Shown: positions 23,576 to 31,957 of the stretch, piece by piece | Position numbering within the stretch: position 1 is the first letter of the stretch | Layout: the number at the start of each line of letters is the position of its first letter | Assembly: GCA_035294465.1 (NCBI GenBank) | Contig: DATGKW010000158.1 | Span: 1-42,604, forward strand | DNA from: Paraktedonobacter sp035294465 | GTDB taxonomy: Bacteria > Chloroflexota > Ktedonobacteria > Ktedonobacterales > Ktedonobacteraceae | Reading direction: 5' to 3' | DNA length: 42,604 nucleotides | Program-made: the position numbers and the translations under genes | The notes under the pieces: generated by a model | Databases searched by the model: none | What the model was told of the DNA's origin: nothing | The model's input: the letters and a program-made list of their open reading frames with translations, nothing else

Positions 23576-26050
23576 TTAAGTACCCATGGTCTGGCAACGA
23601 ATCCAGACGGGTTGAATATGCTCGATTGGACGATCAAACAGACCAGGCTGTTCCTCAAGACGAAAAAGCTGCTCAAAATCCTCAGAAGCGTAGGCTTTGC
23701 GCAAGCGCGAGGCATAGGAAGTCACCAGTACACGAAGATAATGCTCCACGTCATAATCGCGGCGGTTCTTCACCTCGCCGGCATAGCCGGGGGCAAGCGG
23801 CTTGGGAGGATTGTGTCCATCTACTCGCCCCTCCGCATCCTCGGTTTCGTCAAAAGCAATCTCTTCGCTCTCGTCAGGTAGCCAGACAACAGCCCCTCCC
23901 GCTGTGCGATAAAAGCGCACGCGTTCGCCCGGTGCCCATTTCGTCCGTCCCGCAGCTAACAGCGCCTCATACGCCTGCTCCGAGTGCCTGGCTCGCGTGG
24001 ACTCGTATCCTTCCGGCGATTTTGAGAGGCGAACCCGCGCGGCGACATCGGAGGCGGAAAACACCCGTTGCCGGAGGGACTCGGTTGTTTCCAGATAGAC
24101 CTGGCGCACCCTGGCTACATCCCCCGTCATGGTTGAGAGGAGCGCCTGGCGCAAAAAGCGATCACCGAACGGCTCGGCTCTGCTGGAGCGCAGCGCGACC
24201 CCGTGAACAATAAGCTGACCACCATACGTGAGCAGGGCATAATTCTTGACCTCGTGACTGAACATGGCACGGTAACGTCCCTCGTATTCCAAACGAATAC
24301 CCGCTGGCAGTTCTGCCCCAATGTCGGCCACAAGTTGGCGCTCCTGTTCCTCACTCCAATCAGCCGGCACAGCAAAATAGACGCCATCGGTATCAGCCTC
24401 GATGAGAGCCATGCCTCGCTCGCGCAGGGCATCAAGCACCTGGGACAGAACTTCACGACCACGCCTCGTCACTTCATCGGCGGCACGCATGTCGGCGAAA
24501 AGGGCCATGGAGCCAGCGCCCATATAGCCATAGGCCGCGTTAATCAGAATTTTCATCGCCGCCTGTGTGGCCTCGTGCATATCTGCTTCTAACGAGCCGG
24601 GCGTCGCGCGCCTGGCTGCTGCTTTATGAGCCAGGCGCAAATCGGTCAAGCGATCCAGTATGCCCAACAAAGCTCCGAGGCGATCACAGGCCGGCCCGAT
24701 GCGAAACGAGCGCATTAAGGAAGGATAGAGCGAAGCGACATCAGCCTTGACGACATGTTCGGCTATGCCTGTGGCAAACAGATGGACCGCGCCCCCCTCA
24801 TGCATGCTATGAGCGGCGTCTGCATCCTGACGAGGCAAAGCCATACCCGCGCGCAAGTAGGCGCGCACCAGCATTGGCTCCAGAATGCCCATCGCCGGCC
24901 CGGCTGAGGCCAGCCGCTCGTACCGGCGCGGCGCCATACTGGCCAGAGCGAACGATGCACCGAGCAGCCGCCGCGAGAGACCATCGACCTCTTCTACATC
25001 ATCGAGGGCATAGAGGCGCACGCGGTCAGGGTCCTTCTGATAGGTCTCGAAAATGGCCGCGCCTTCCAGGTAGACGCGGTCAGGGGTGGCGATGCCAAAG
25101 TAGCGGGCGACATCCTTGAGACCATGACTGGGCAGGTCACGCACCACGAAATCATAGCGGCGCACAGCATCCAGCGTATCGATCAGCTCTCGCCCGGCGA
25201 CGCTATAGCGGACACGCCGATGTACCTCCGGTCCGATTGCCAGCGTTTCCTGGCGCCTCTCCAGGCGCTCCGGCCCACCCTCTCTGCCCAACCGCAGAGG
25301 CACACCCAGTTCCTGCGCACGGTATTCCAGAAACTGGAAATCAAATGAGAACAGGTTATGGTTCTCTATCACATCCGGGTCGCGCTCGCGAACGATCTGG
25401 CAGAGCTTCGTGATCATTCGCGCCTCATCATCAGGGCTGACAGCCTCTAGTGTAGTAGCAAATCCACGATTATCACGAAGAGCAATCAGAAAAATACGCC
25501 CACGGTGGGGATCAAGCGAGGTCGTTTCTAGATCAAATTGCAGGCGGTGTATATCCTCAAAAGCCAGGCCAAGAAAATAGACCCGGCCTGTTTGCATAAG
25601 ATACTGCTCAACAGGGCCGACTTGATAGTAAGTCTCAGAGAGCTCTCCCAGATTTTTGACCCGGCGACCAAGCCGCCGGGATGCTCCTTTCAGCAGCTCA
25701 CGTTCGAGGAAGCGACCATCGCGCGCGCTGATGAGGTAACGATAGGAACCGTCTGGCCCATCGAGAACACGGTAACTGATCGGCGAAGTCTCTATGGCAG
25801 GATCCGTGGAAGTAACTACCATTACAGGCCCAAGGTGTGCAAGATCGTTGAGGGTCGTTGCAAAGAGCCAGGGACGAAAGACCTCCCTGGTACACAGAAC
25901 TTGCGCACCCTCGCGCCTCCAGATAAGAGCATGTCCATCGCGACTAGCCCAGACAGAGACAATACCTGGCGTCGGGTCCCATCCAAAGACCCACTCATCA
26001 TTTGAGCGAGAGGACTGCATATCAGGCGATGAAGAAATAGACTGTTGCAT
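23576..26050 (-). CDS. Family B DNA polymerase with 3'-5' exonuclease
   Basis: An 824-residue B-family polymerase of the Pol II/archaeal type. Exonuclease motifs are intact: FDLETT (172-177), ENHNLFSFDFQF (229-240) and YALDD (347-351). Polymerase motifs: DVASLYPS (region A, Asp437), KILINAAYGYMGAG (region B, Lys500) and ADTDGVYF (region C, Asp553 and Asp555). Both activities should therefore work. An enzyme of this type in a bacterium usually serves repair or damage tolerance rather than replication. Its promoter lies back to back with that of the small gene plus endonuclease III, which suggests a shared DNA-maintenance locus. The Shine-Dalgarno is modest (GGA eight bases upstream). Confidence 0.93.
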   Translation of the reverse strand: MQQSISSSPDMQSSRSNDEWVFGWDPTPGIVSVWASRDGHALIWRREGAQVLCTREVFRPWLFATTLNDLAHLGPVMVVTSTDPAIETSPISYRVLDGPDGSYRYLISARDGRFLERELLKGASRRLGRRVKNLGELSETYYQVGPVEQYLMQTGRVYFLGLAFEDIHRLQFDLETTSLDPHRGRIFLIALRDNRGFATTLEAVSPDDEARMITKLCQIVRERDPDVIENHNLFSFDFQFLEYRAQELGVPLRLGREGGPERLERRQETLAIGPEVHRRVRYSVAGRELIDTLDAVRRYDFVVRDLPSHGLKDVARYFGIATPDRVYLEGAAIFETYQKDPDRVRLYALDDVEEVDGLSRRLLGASFALASMAPRRYERLASAGPAMGILEPMLVRAYLRAGMALPRQDADAAHSMHEGGAVHLFATGIAEHVVKADVASLYPSLMRSFRIGPACDRLGALLGILDRLTDLRLAHKAAARRATPGSLEADMHEATQAAMKILINAAYGYMGAGSMALFADMRAADEVTRRGREVLSQVLDALRERGMALIEADTDGVYFAVPADWSEEQERQLVADIGAELPAGIRLEYEGRYRAMFSHEVKNYALLTYGGQLIVHGVALRSSRAEPFGDRFLRQALLSTMTGDVARVRQVYLETTESLRQRVFSASDVAARVRLSKSPEGYESTRARHSEQAYEALLAAGRTKWAPGERVRFYRTAGGAVVWLPDESEEIAFDETEDAEGRVDGHNPPKPLAPGYAGEVKNRRDYDVEHYLRVLVTSYASRLRKAYASEDFEQLFRLEEQPGLFDRPIEHIQPVWIRCQTMGT

Positions 26051-26092
26051 TTTATTCCAGGCGCAGCATAGCGAACTTAAACATTTATTCTA

Positions 26093-26121
26093 AGAATATC
26101 ACGGCGATTGCTTTCTGACAA
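26093..26121 (-). promoter_or_regulatory. Promoter of the family B polymerase gene
   Basis: On the minus strand -35 TTGTCA (26116-26121), a 17-base spacer and -10 TATTCT (26093-26098) lie about 43 bases before the polymerase ATG. It is back to back with the plus-strand promoter at 26157-26186, with 35 bases between the two -35 elements, enough for one regulator to touch both. Confidence 0.6.
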
Positions 26122-26156
26122 GGGCGCGTTAATCGCTTTTAAGGCGGCAAACAACA

Positions 26157-26186
26157 TTGACATCCGACCCCAACTTTTGCCATAAT
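26157..26186 (+). promoter_or_regulatory. Promoter of the small gene / endonuclease III unit
   Basis: Exact -35 TTGACA (26157-26162), an 18-base spacer and -10 CATAAT (26181-26186) predict a start near 26193, 55 bases before the first ATG. The arrangement matches the other TTGACA promoters of the window. Confidence 0.7.
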
Positions 26187-26247
26187 CTGAACAAGCGAGA
26201 CCGCTAATCATCGCAAAAAATTGCAAAGATAGCAGGATTAAAAACGC

Positions 26248-26523
26248 ATGAGTCAACCAATGCCCGCCAGAGAAGAGACCGACCGCGAATACCAGGAAGG
26301 CTATGAGCGTGTGATGTGGTTTGCCCGGCGCGCCAAAAAACAGGGCTGGCACCTGAGCGATCGTCAACTTGTCCATGAGATCTACCAGCGAGAACGCGCT
26401 GCGCGCATCCGCGAGCAGAGTTCTCTTCCCATCTTTGGGCCGGGAGTACGTTCAGCTTCCTGGAATCGCGGGCAAGCCGCTGCGCTACGCGCGCTACTCA
26501 AAGAACAGCAGGAGAGACGCTGA
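26248..26523 (+). CDS. Small conserved-looking hypothetical protein (91 residues)
   Basis: I do not recognise this protein. It is 91 residues long, highly charged (Arg/Glu/Lys-rich), with no membrane segment, and predicted to be mostly helical: REYQEGYERVMWFARRAKKQGWHLSDRQLVHEIYQRERAARI, then a loop with Pro/Gly and a C-terminal helix RGQAAALRALLKEQQERR. It has a promoter 60 bases upstream, an AGGA site eleven bases before the ATG, and is followed after 57 bases by endonuclease III on the same strand, so it is probably a real gene. A role with DNA repair is suggested by position only. Confidence 0.65.
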   Translation: MSQPMPAREETDREYQEGYERVMWFARRAKKQGWHLSDRQLVHEIYQRERAARIREQSSLPIFGPGVRSASWNRGQAAALRALLKEQQERR

Positions 26524-26580
26524 GACGCCTGCATATGATATAATGCTTTCCATTACGAGATGGAATGAGGAACGAAAGAG

Positions 26581-27264
26581 ATGGAAGCTGCATTGCCGCT
26601 CACGCCCTACGATGGACCTCCGCCTGGTTCGCCGGAGCAAGTTGGAGCCATTACTGCTGAGCTACGCCGCCTCTACCCGGACGCAAAATGTTCGCTGAAC
26701 TTCTCCAACCCCCTGGAGCTGCTGATCGCCACGCAGTTAGCGGCACAGTGTACCGACGAGCGCGTAAATATGGTCACGCCAAAGCTCTTCAGCAAATATC
26801 GGACGGCTGCCGACTATGCCAGCGCCGACCAGGCTGAGCTAGAAGAGGATATCCGCTCGACCGGCTTCTACCGCAACAAGGCGAAAAATATCCGCGCCGC
26901 CTGCCAGAAAATTCTCACCGATTTTGGCGGCGAGGTGCCGCGCACAATGGCAGAGCTGCTCAGCCTGCCCGGCGTGGCGCGCAAGACGGCCAACGTGGTC
27001 CTGGGAAATGCGTTCGGCATCGTGGAGGGCTATGTGGTTGATACACACAATATACGTCTGGCCCGCCGTTTTGGCTGGACCACTAGCGAGGACCCGGTCA
27101 AGATCGAACAGCAACTGATGCGCATCCTTCCCCAACGGGATTGGCTCGACCTCTCGCACCTGCTGATCTATCATGGGCGCGCCATCTGCGTTGCCCGCAA
27201 GCCGCTCTGTGAGCAATGTACACTTACCCACCTCTGCCCGGCGGCCCTGGTCAGGCATCCCTAG
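26581..27264 (+). CDS. nth: Endonuclease III (DNA glycosylase/AP lyase)
   Basis: A 227-residue base-excision repair enzyme that removes oxidised pyrimidines and nicks the abasic site. The helix-hairpin-helix LPGVARKTAN (129-138) contains catalytic Lys135; catalytic Asp154 is in YVVDTHN; the [4Fe-4S] cluster ligands are Cys203, Cys210, Cys213 and Cys219 with the canonical C-x6-C-x2-C-x5-C spacing. The start has AGGA nine bases upstream. Its stop codon TAG (27262-27264) overlaps the stop of the convergent acyltransferase gene in the shared palindrome CTAG. Confidence 0.96.
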   Translation: MEAALPLTPYDGPPPGSPEQVGAITAELRRLYPDAKCSLNFSNPLELLIATQLAAQCTDERVNMVTPKLFSKYRTAADYASADQAELEEDIRSTGFYRNKAKNIRAACQKILTDFGGEVPRTMAELLSLPGVARKTANVVLGNAFGIVEGYVVDTHNIRLARRFGWTTSEDPVKIEQQLMRILPQRDWLDLSHLLIYHGRAICVARKPLCEQCTLTHLCPAALVRHP

Positions 27265-27962
27265 AGATCTCTGGTGGTCTGCCGACGCCGCGTCTCGCTC
27301 TGCACCCGGCTAATCAACTCACGCTCTAATTCCTGCACAGGCTGTGCATAAGCGCCTCGGTCCTCAGGGGGAAGCATCCGCGCAATGCGTAGCATCAGAT
27401 CCTCTGTCACCATCTTGAGGGCAGCTTTGCGAGAAAGGCCAGCCGGCACCTGGGGAATATACGGTTCGCCGATTCGCACCTCTACTCTTGGCAGCCAGAC
27501 GCCGCGCCCGATAAAGATGCGCCGTGTGCCCCGATGAGCCACAGGTAGAATCGGCGCGCCTGAGCGTAGCGCCAGCATCGCCACTCCCGTATGCGCATCC
27601 AGCAATCGCCCGTGCTGCGCGACAGCTCCCTCTGGGAAGATCGTGACCGCTCTCCCCTGGCGCAGATAGCCCAACGCCTGCTCTAGCGCGGCTCGATCAC
27701 TTTCACCGCGATGTACAGGAATCTGATCGGTCAAACGAGCGGCAAAGCCGACGATTGGCAAACGAAAAATCTCAATCTTCGCCATAAACCAGAGACGACG
27801 GGGAAAAATAATTCCAAGTAGCAGGGGATCATACCAGATCAAATGATTGGCAACGATTAAAACCGGTCCATCCTGGGGAATATTCTCACGACCGGAGACG
27901 CGATAACGACAGAGAAGATGCGTAAGTAGCCAGAATACAGGCTTGAGAATCGCATAAACCAT
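27261..27962 (-). CDS. 1-acyl-sn-glycerol-3-phosphate acyltransferase (PlsC family)
   Basis: A 233-residue membrane-associated acyltransferase making phosphatidic acid from lysophosphatidic acid, or acylating a related lysolipid. Catalytic NHLIWYD (39-45, H-x4-D) and the FPEG block (109-112) are in place; the N-terminus (LKPVFWLLTHLLCRY) is hydrophobic and probably anchors the protein. The C-terminus is a basic tail. It starts three bases after the lipid kinase stop, so the two are one unit: a kinase that phosphorylates a lipid and an acyltransferase that acylates it. The Shine-Dalgarno falls within the end of the kinase gene. Confidence 0.92.
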   Translation of the reverse strand: MVYAILKPVFWLLTHLLCRYRVSGRENIPQDGPVLIVANHLIWYDPLLLGIIFPRRLWFMAKIEIFRLPIVGFAARLTDQIPVHRGESDRAALEQALGYLRQGRAVTIFPEGAVAQHGRLLDAHTGVAMLALRSGAPILPVAHRGTRRIFIGRGVWLPRVEVRIGEPYIPQVPAGLSRKAALKMVTEDLMLRIARMLPPEDRGAYAQPVQELERELISRVQSETRRRQTTRDL

Positions 27963-27965
27963 CGG

Positions 27966-28874
27966 TTAGACTCTTACCCATAATGCTCCAGGAAGCACTT
28001 CGGCTCGATACTCTTGCGCGCAGGTGGTTTCTCCATCCATCTGGACATTCATTGTTGATTGACCTTTTATTTGCACCTTTTTCGCCTGAAAGAACAGGAC
28101 TTCCGGCACGTTCCTATGCTCTCCTCTGCGGACAACCGGTAAAAGCTGTAAAGCCCGCAGCAAAGGCGTATAATCAATGGCGCATATATTCAACCAGCCA
28201 TCAGTGTGATCGGCCGTGGGATTGATACGGAAGCCGCCGCCGTATGTTGGCCCATTACTCACCGCGAGCAAAACATACCGGCTTACCTCCATCCACTCGC
28301 ATTCGTCAAGCTTAAACGCGAGCCAGGGGCAGCGGTGATAGCCGGAGAGAAGCTGTTTGAGCGCGGCACTATAGTAGAGGCGCGAGCCGCTCATGAGGGG
28401 CCAGCTCTTCAGGCGGTGCGCCGCTTCAGCGATATCAGCATCGAGTCCCACGCTAAAGGCGTTCGCGAAATAGCGCTCGTTGACCCGTCCGGCATCTACA
28501 TCCGTCAATGTCCCGTGAAATGCACGCTCAAGTGCTGCTACCGGGTCACGCGGCAAGCGCAGCGTGTTCCATGCGAAATCATTGCCCGCTCCGGCCGCAA
28601 CAATCCCCAGCGGGACACGCCAGCCGGCTGCTAGCAAGCCATTCACCACCTCGTGAACGGAGCCATCACCCCCGACGATAATCAGCGGGCGACCTTCTCC
28701 GGCAGCCTGGCGCGCCAACTCTCCTGCCTCTCCGGCTCGACTCGTCTCAATGTATTCGGCTCGCTCTTCCATGGCCTTCTTGCGCGCCAGTTCGCGATGC
28801 CGCTGCATATTTCCGCGATTGGCCGCGGGATTGAGCAGCACGAGCGGATCTTTCCTCGTCGGCGACGACTCCAT
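27966..28874 (-). CDS. Diacylglycerol kinase-family lipid kinase (DgkB/YegS-like)
   Basis: A 302-residue soluble lipid kinase of the DAGK catalytic family. Visible parts: LVLLNPAANRG (11-20), nucleotide-binding IIVGGDGSVHEVVNGLL (65-81; GGDG), VAAGAGNDFAW (93-102) and C-terminal MDGETTCAQEYRAEVLPGALWV. It phosphorylates diacylglycerol or a related lipid with ATP. I chose the ATG at 28874: a strong GGGAGGG lies seven bases upstream, while the longer frame to 28958 would start upstream of the promoter (28918-28946). It forms a unit with the PlsC-like gene three bases downstream. Confidence 0.9.
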   Translation of the reverse strand: MESSPTRKDPLVLLNPAANRGNMQRHRELARKKAMEERAEYIETSRAGEAGELARQAAGEGRPLIIVGGDGSVHEVVNGLLAAGWRVPLGIVAAGAGNDFAWNTLRLPRDPVAALERAFHGTLTDVDAGRVNERYFANAFSVGLDADIAEAAHRLKSWPLMSGSRLYYSAALKQLLSGYHRCPWLAFKLDECEWMEVSRYVLLAVSNGPTYGGGFRINPTADHTDGWLNICAIDYTPLLRALQLLPVVRRGEHRNVPEVLFFQAKKVQIKGQSTMNVQMDGETTCAQEYRAEVLPGALWVRV

Positions 28875-28917
28875 TCCCGACCCTCCCGGAATTTTTTCTT
28901 TATAAGAACTGGATGGG

Positions 28918-28946
28918 ATTATACCATGCCTCAATTGCAGAGGCAA
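28918..28946 (-). promoter_or_regulatory. Extended -10 promoter of the lipid kinase/acyltransferase unit
   Basis: On the minus strand a perfect TATAAT (28918-28923) is preceded by TGG, an extended -10, with TTGCCT (28941-28946) 17 bases upstream. The predicted start near 28911 is 37 bases before the chosen ATG. The position also argues against the longer open frame starting at 28958. Confidence 0.7.
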
Positions 28947-29075
28947 TTGCTTGCCCATCCTCTGGCAAGCATTGCCGGCCGCGCAAGAGCTATTACCTAC
29001 CTACCTGAATGAGCGAACTACCAACGATTGTGACTGGCAAAGCTCCAGTTATGGCTATTTTACAACTTACGCAAA

Positions 29076-29112
29076 AGAAAAAACAGGATGTCTTCCCGAA
29101 AGAAAACATCCT
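29076..29112 (-). terminator. Intrinsic terminator of the DUF6585-like gene pair
   Basis: On the minus strand AGGATGTTTTC (29112-29102) pairs with GAAGACATCCT (29095-29085) over 11 positions with one G.U, loop TTTCGG, followed by G and a T-run (29083-29076). It lies 32 bases after the stop of the second DUF6585-like gene and separates that operon from the lipid kinase promoter. Confidence 0.85.
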
Positions 29113-29143
29113 TTCCGCCAGGTGCTTTAAACGCACTCACGTT

Positions 29144-29905
29144 TCATCTTTGTCCCTGCACAACGTAGTTAACCAGGGCTATGAGCACCGAAAGATTAGG
29201 AACCTCAGATGATTTCACGGAGGACCAGACAATCTGCCTGCCATTTTTTTCGATGCACAACTTGCCCTGCTTTGTGGTTAGCCGGCCGATCTGATCCCAG
29301 GGCACCAGTTCCTTCCCATTGTTCAAACCCTGCGCGTTTACATTGACCTTGCCAAAGGAGAGCGTCTGACCAGCATTATAGGCGGCTTGCGCAGCGGGCA
29401 GGTGAAGCCTCGTAATCTCACGCATCATACGCAGGCCCATATCCCTGCTATTTTGCAAGGGACTGCCCAGCACAAAGACCCGACCGTCATTGCGCTGCAC
29501 ATTATAGATAAACGTCCCACCAGAGCGGCTCTGTCTTACTCTCTCCCAGATGGCCTGAACCTGGTCCCAACGCACGACATCACCTTTCACTCCCCTGGCC
29601 CTTATAAAGCCATTGGTGAAAATGTAGACGCGCAGATTGCAATAGCTGAGAGTGCCGATAGCCCAGATGATCGCTATAATTGGCACGGCAACCAGATAAT
29701 AGACAATAAAACCGATCTCATAGATCACGACAACCGCAATAATATCAACAACGAGAATCACCAGGGCCAGACCGATAATAAAAAAGGGATTAGTATATCT
29801 AGGCTTATAGGCAGCTACCAGATCACCTAACCCATTCATTGCCGCCTGCTGATAGATTTCGCCGGGCACCCGCTGGCCTGGCATTGTTTGCATAGTTTGT
29901 GTCAT
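29144..29905 (-). CDS. DUF6585-like membrane protein (second of a tandem pair)
   Basis: A 253-residue protein of unknown function. Two adjacent membrane segments (about 42-64 and 66-90) are followed by a soluble part: RVYIFTNGFIRARGVKGDVVRWDQVQAIWE, ending LVALVNYVVQG-like. The pattern of a PH-like or beta-rich domain read out as 'coloured by strand, WDQ(V/I)..(I/L)W' recurs twice (VVRWDQVQAIWE, LVPWDQIGRLTT). It resembles proteins labelled DUF6585; I give that name from memory. It is homologous along its length to the gene just upstream, 53 bases away, and has AAAGGA before the ATG. No catalytic motif is visible. Confidence 0.75.
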   Translation of the reverse strand: MTQTMQTMPGQRVPGEIYQQAAMNGLGDLVAAYKPRYTNPFFIIGLALVILVVDIIAVVVIYEIGFIVYYLVAVPIIAIIWAIGTLSYCNLRVYIFTNGFIRARGVKGDVVRWDQVQAIWERVRQSRSGGTFIYNVQRNDGRVFVLGSPLQNSRDMGLRMMREITRLHLPAAQAAYNAGQTLSFGKVNVNAQGLNNGKELVPWDQIGRLTTKQGKLCIEKNGRQIVWSSVKSSEVPNLSVLIALVNYVVQGQR

Positions 29906-29958
29906 GGTAGATCCTTTCTCTATAGCTGATGAATAAGGAGTGAATATGCTAAAGACAC

Positions 29959-30753
29959 TTATTTCTGGCCTTTCAGAACATAATCCACCAGAGCCATGAA
30001 AACGAATATATTAGGCACATCCGCTACCCGAACAGCAGACCAGGTCAGCCATTTGCCTTCTTTGCGCGCCATGACAAAGCCTCGATTCACGCGCAGTTCT
30101 TTAATCTGGTTCCACGGTAGCAATTCCCTCCCATTGCCGACTCCTTGCAGGCTGACGCTAAACGGACCGAAGGTAATGGTACTTCCAGCGTTATAGGCGT
30201 TTATCACCTGCGGCAACAGGCAGCGAGTCAGCTCGCGGCTAATCGTATTGCCCAGCGTTTCAACATCAGCGAAGCGATCGTCAAGCATCACCTTTACGCC
30301 ATCCTTGCGGCGTATGGTGTACTTATGGATAGTGCGCCGATAGACACCATAGCTGCTATACCTGGTCACGGCGTACCACATGGCCCCAATCTGGTCCCAG
30401 CGGAAAGCATCGACTCTGCTGCCTCGCACGATAACAAAGCCCTCGGTACAGGTATAAGCACGCCACGAGCGGTAGGTCAGCGGCAAGAGAGCACAGTAGA
30501 GCACTACTCCCAGAATGAGAAGCCCAATGATGAAAAAAGTAATCATTGTAGCAACATCGCTGGCGGAGCCAACTCCCGCTAGAAGAAAAATGCACCCCAG
30601 AATGCCTCCCAGAATACCCCAGGCAATTATGACCCCTACTCTCGCACGCGTCCTGTACTCGACCTGCGGAGTGCCTAATTGATACATCGCCGCCAGTTGC
30701 TCTGCTTCCGGTGGTAACTGCTGATGCTGTAATACACGCATTGGTTGTGCCAT
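29959..30753 (-). CDS. DUF6585-like membrane protein (first of a tandem pair)
   Basis: A 264-residue paralogue of the next gene. Both begin with Gln/Pro-rich cytosolic tails, have two membrane segments (here about 43-66 and 70-95), then the same soluble layout: AYTCTEGFVIVRGSRVDAFRWDQIGAMWY, a strand-rich segment, SRELTRCLLPQVINAYNAGSTITFGPFSVSLQGVGNGRELLPWNQIKELRV, and the end WSAVRVADVPNIFVFMALVDYVLKGQK. The matching ends (NAG.T..FG...V...G..NG.EL.PW.QI and VPN..V..ALV.YV..GQ) make duplication clear. Function is unknown; a membrane-anchored sensing or scaffold role is possible. AAGGAG eleven bases upstream supports the start. Confidence 0.75.
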   Translation of the reverse strand: MAQPMRVLQHQQLPPEAEQLAAMYQLGTPQVEYRTRARVGVIIAWGILGGILGCIFLLAGVGSASDVATMITFFIIGLLILGVVLYCALLPLTYRSWRAYTCTEGFVIVRGSRVDAFRWDQIGAMWYAVTRYSSYGVYRRTIHKYTIRRKDGVKVMLDDRFADVETLGNTISRELTRCLLPQVINAYNAGSTITFGPFSVSLQGVGNGRELLPWNQIKELRVNRGFVMARKEGKWLTWSAVRVADVPNIFVFMALVDYVLKGQK

Positions 30754-30787
30754 ACACGCTGGTCTCCTTCCATCAAAATCTGTGCCT

Positions 30788-30816
30788 ACTATACACCAAA
30801 ATCAATCTCATGTATA
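30788..30816 (-). promoter_or_regulatory. Weak promoter candidate of the DUF6585-like pair
   Basis: On the minus strand TATACA (30811-30816), 17 bases, then TATAGT (30788-30793). The two elements belong to an imperfectly explained 7-bp inverted repeat (CTATACA 30789-30795, TGTATAG 30811-30817). It lies 35 bases before the ATG. The -35 match is only partial. Confidence 0.4.
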
Positions 30817-30934
30817 GCCAGCGCGGGCAGGATGCCGATCCATTTGGCGGGGCGGGTAAACTGAGAAGAGAGAATGCTTTGCGCATATAAATTTACAGAC
30901 AGCAACAAGCAAAAAAAGAGAATGGTATGGGTAT

Positions 30935-31957
30935 ATGATTATTGACTCGCGTAATTGGCCACCAACCTATCGTATCCTGATGGTGACAGGAATCTATCCT
31001 ACCGCACAGAAACCGCACTCAGGAACGTTCATCAAGCCCATCGTAGATAGCCTGCGGGCGGCGGGCCACGAAGTTGATCTCGTCCATCCAGGCCCCGCGC
31101 CAGCGCCTCTGCGCTATCTCTGGGCGGCCTGCCAGGTCTTCTTTCGCACGCTGAGCGGGCGCTATGATATCGTCCACGCCCATTATGGCCTCTGGTGTCT
31201 GGCCGGGCGATTACAATGGAAAGCTGCGCTCGTCTCTGCGTTCCTGGGGGACGACCTGCTAGGAACGATTACTGCGACCGGAGGCTATAGCAAAAAATCA
31301 CGGCTGGTCGTCGCGATCAGCCGCTGGCTCTGCCGGGTTTCGGACACAGCGACCGTTAAATCAGAAGAGATGAAGCTGGCATCGGGCAGAGACAATGTGG
31401 TGGTGATTCCTGATGGCATCAATTTTACGCTTTTTCATCCCATTCCACGAAGCGAAGCGCGGGCCGCTTTGGGCTGGGACCAGCAGAAATACTATGTGCT
31501 CTTCGCGAACGATCCGGCGATTCCCGTCAAGAACTTTGCCCTGGCTCAACAGGCGGTCAGGCAACTTGCCGATAAGGGCATACCTGCAGAACTGGTGGTT
31601 GCGAACGGCCTGCCGCAAAGCATGGTGATGCAATACATGAACGCCAGTAACGCCCTGATTCTTCCCTCGCTCGCGGAAGGAGCTCCCAACGTCGTCAAGG
31701 AGGCAATGGCCTGCAACATTCCTGTCGTTGCGACGAATGTTGGCGACGTGGCACAGGTAATCGGCCAGACCGAGGGCTGCTATATTTGCCCTCGCGACGC
31801 CCGCGCGCTTGCTCTCGCACTTGAAAAGGCGCTCCATCACGCGGAGCCGACGACCGGCAGGGCCGATATCGCCCACCTGGAAAGTTCCGTTGTCCTGGAA
31901 CGTATTCTTGAGCTGTATCGCCAGGCAATTGCAAAACACAGGCGAATCGCCGACTAG
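30935..31957 (+). CDS. Glycosyltransferase family 4 protein
   Basis: A 340-residue GT-B fold glycosyltransferase. The N-terminal acceptor half starts near 14 (RILMVTGIYPTAQKPHSGTFIKPIVDSLRAAGHEVDLVHPG) and contains DIVHAHYGLWCLAG; the C-terminal donor half holds the GT4 signature EGAPNVVKEAMACNIPVVATNVGD with the E-x7-E pair that binds the nucleotide sugar. It should transfer a hexose or similar sugar to a lipid, peptide or polysaccharide at the inner face of the membrane; donor and acceptor are unknown. It is isolated from other sugar genes, diverges from the DUF6585-like pair and shares its stop palindrome CTAG (31954-31957) with the converging receiver gene. Confidence 0.9.
   Translation: MIIDSRNWPPTYRILMVTGIYPTAQKPHSGTFIKPIVDSLRAAGHEVDLVHPGPAPAPLRYLWAACQVFFRTLSGRYDIVHAHYGLWCLAGRLQWKAALVSAFLGDDLLGTITATGGYSKKSRLVVAISRWLCRVSDTATVKSEEMKLASGRDNVVVIPDGINFTLFHPIPRSEARAALGWDQQKYYVLFANDPAIPVKNFALAQQAVRQLADKGIPAELVVANGLPQSMVMQYMNASNALILPSLAEGAPNVVKEAMACNIPVVATNVGDVAQVIGQTEGCYICPRDARALALALEKALHHAEPTTGRADIAHLESSVVLERILELYRQAIAKHRRIAD

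Noticed and set aside
28875..28958. Longer N-terminus of the lipid kinase
   Set aside because: The start at 28958 is upstream of the extended -10 promoter, and the inner ATG has a much better ribosome site.
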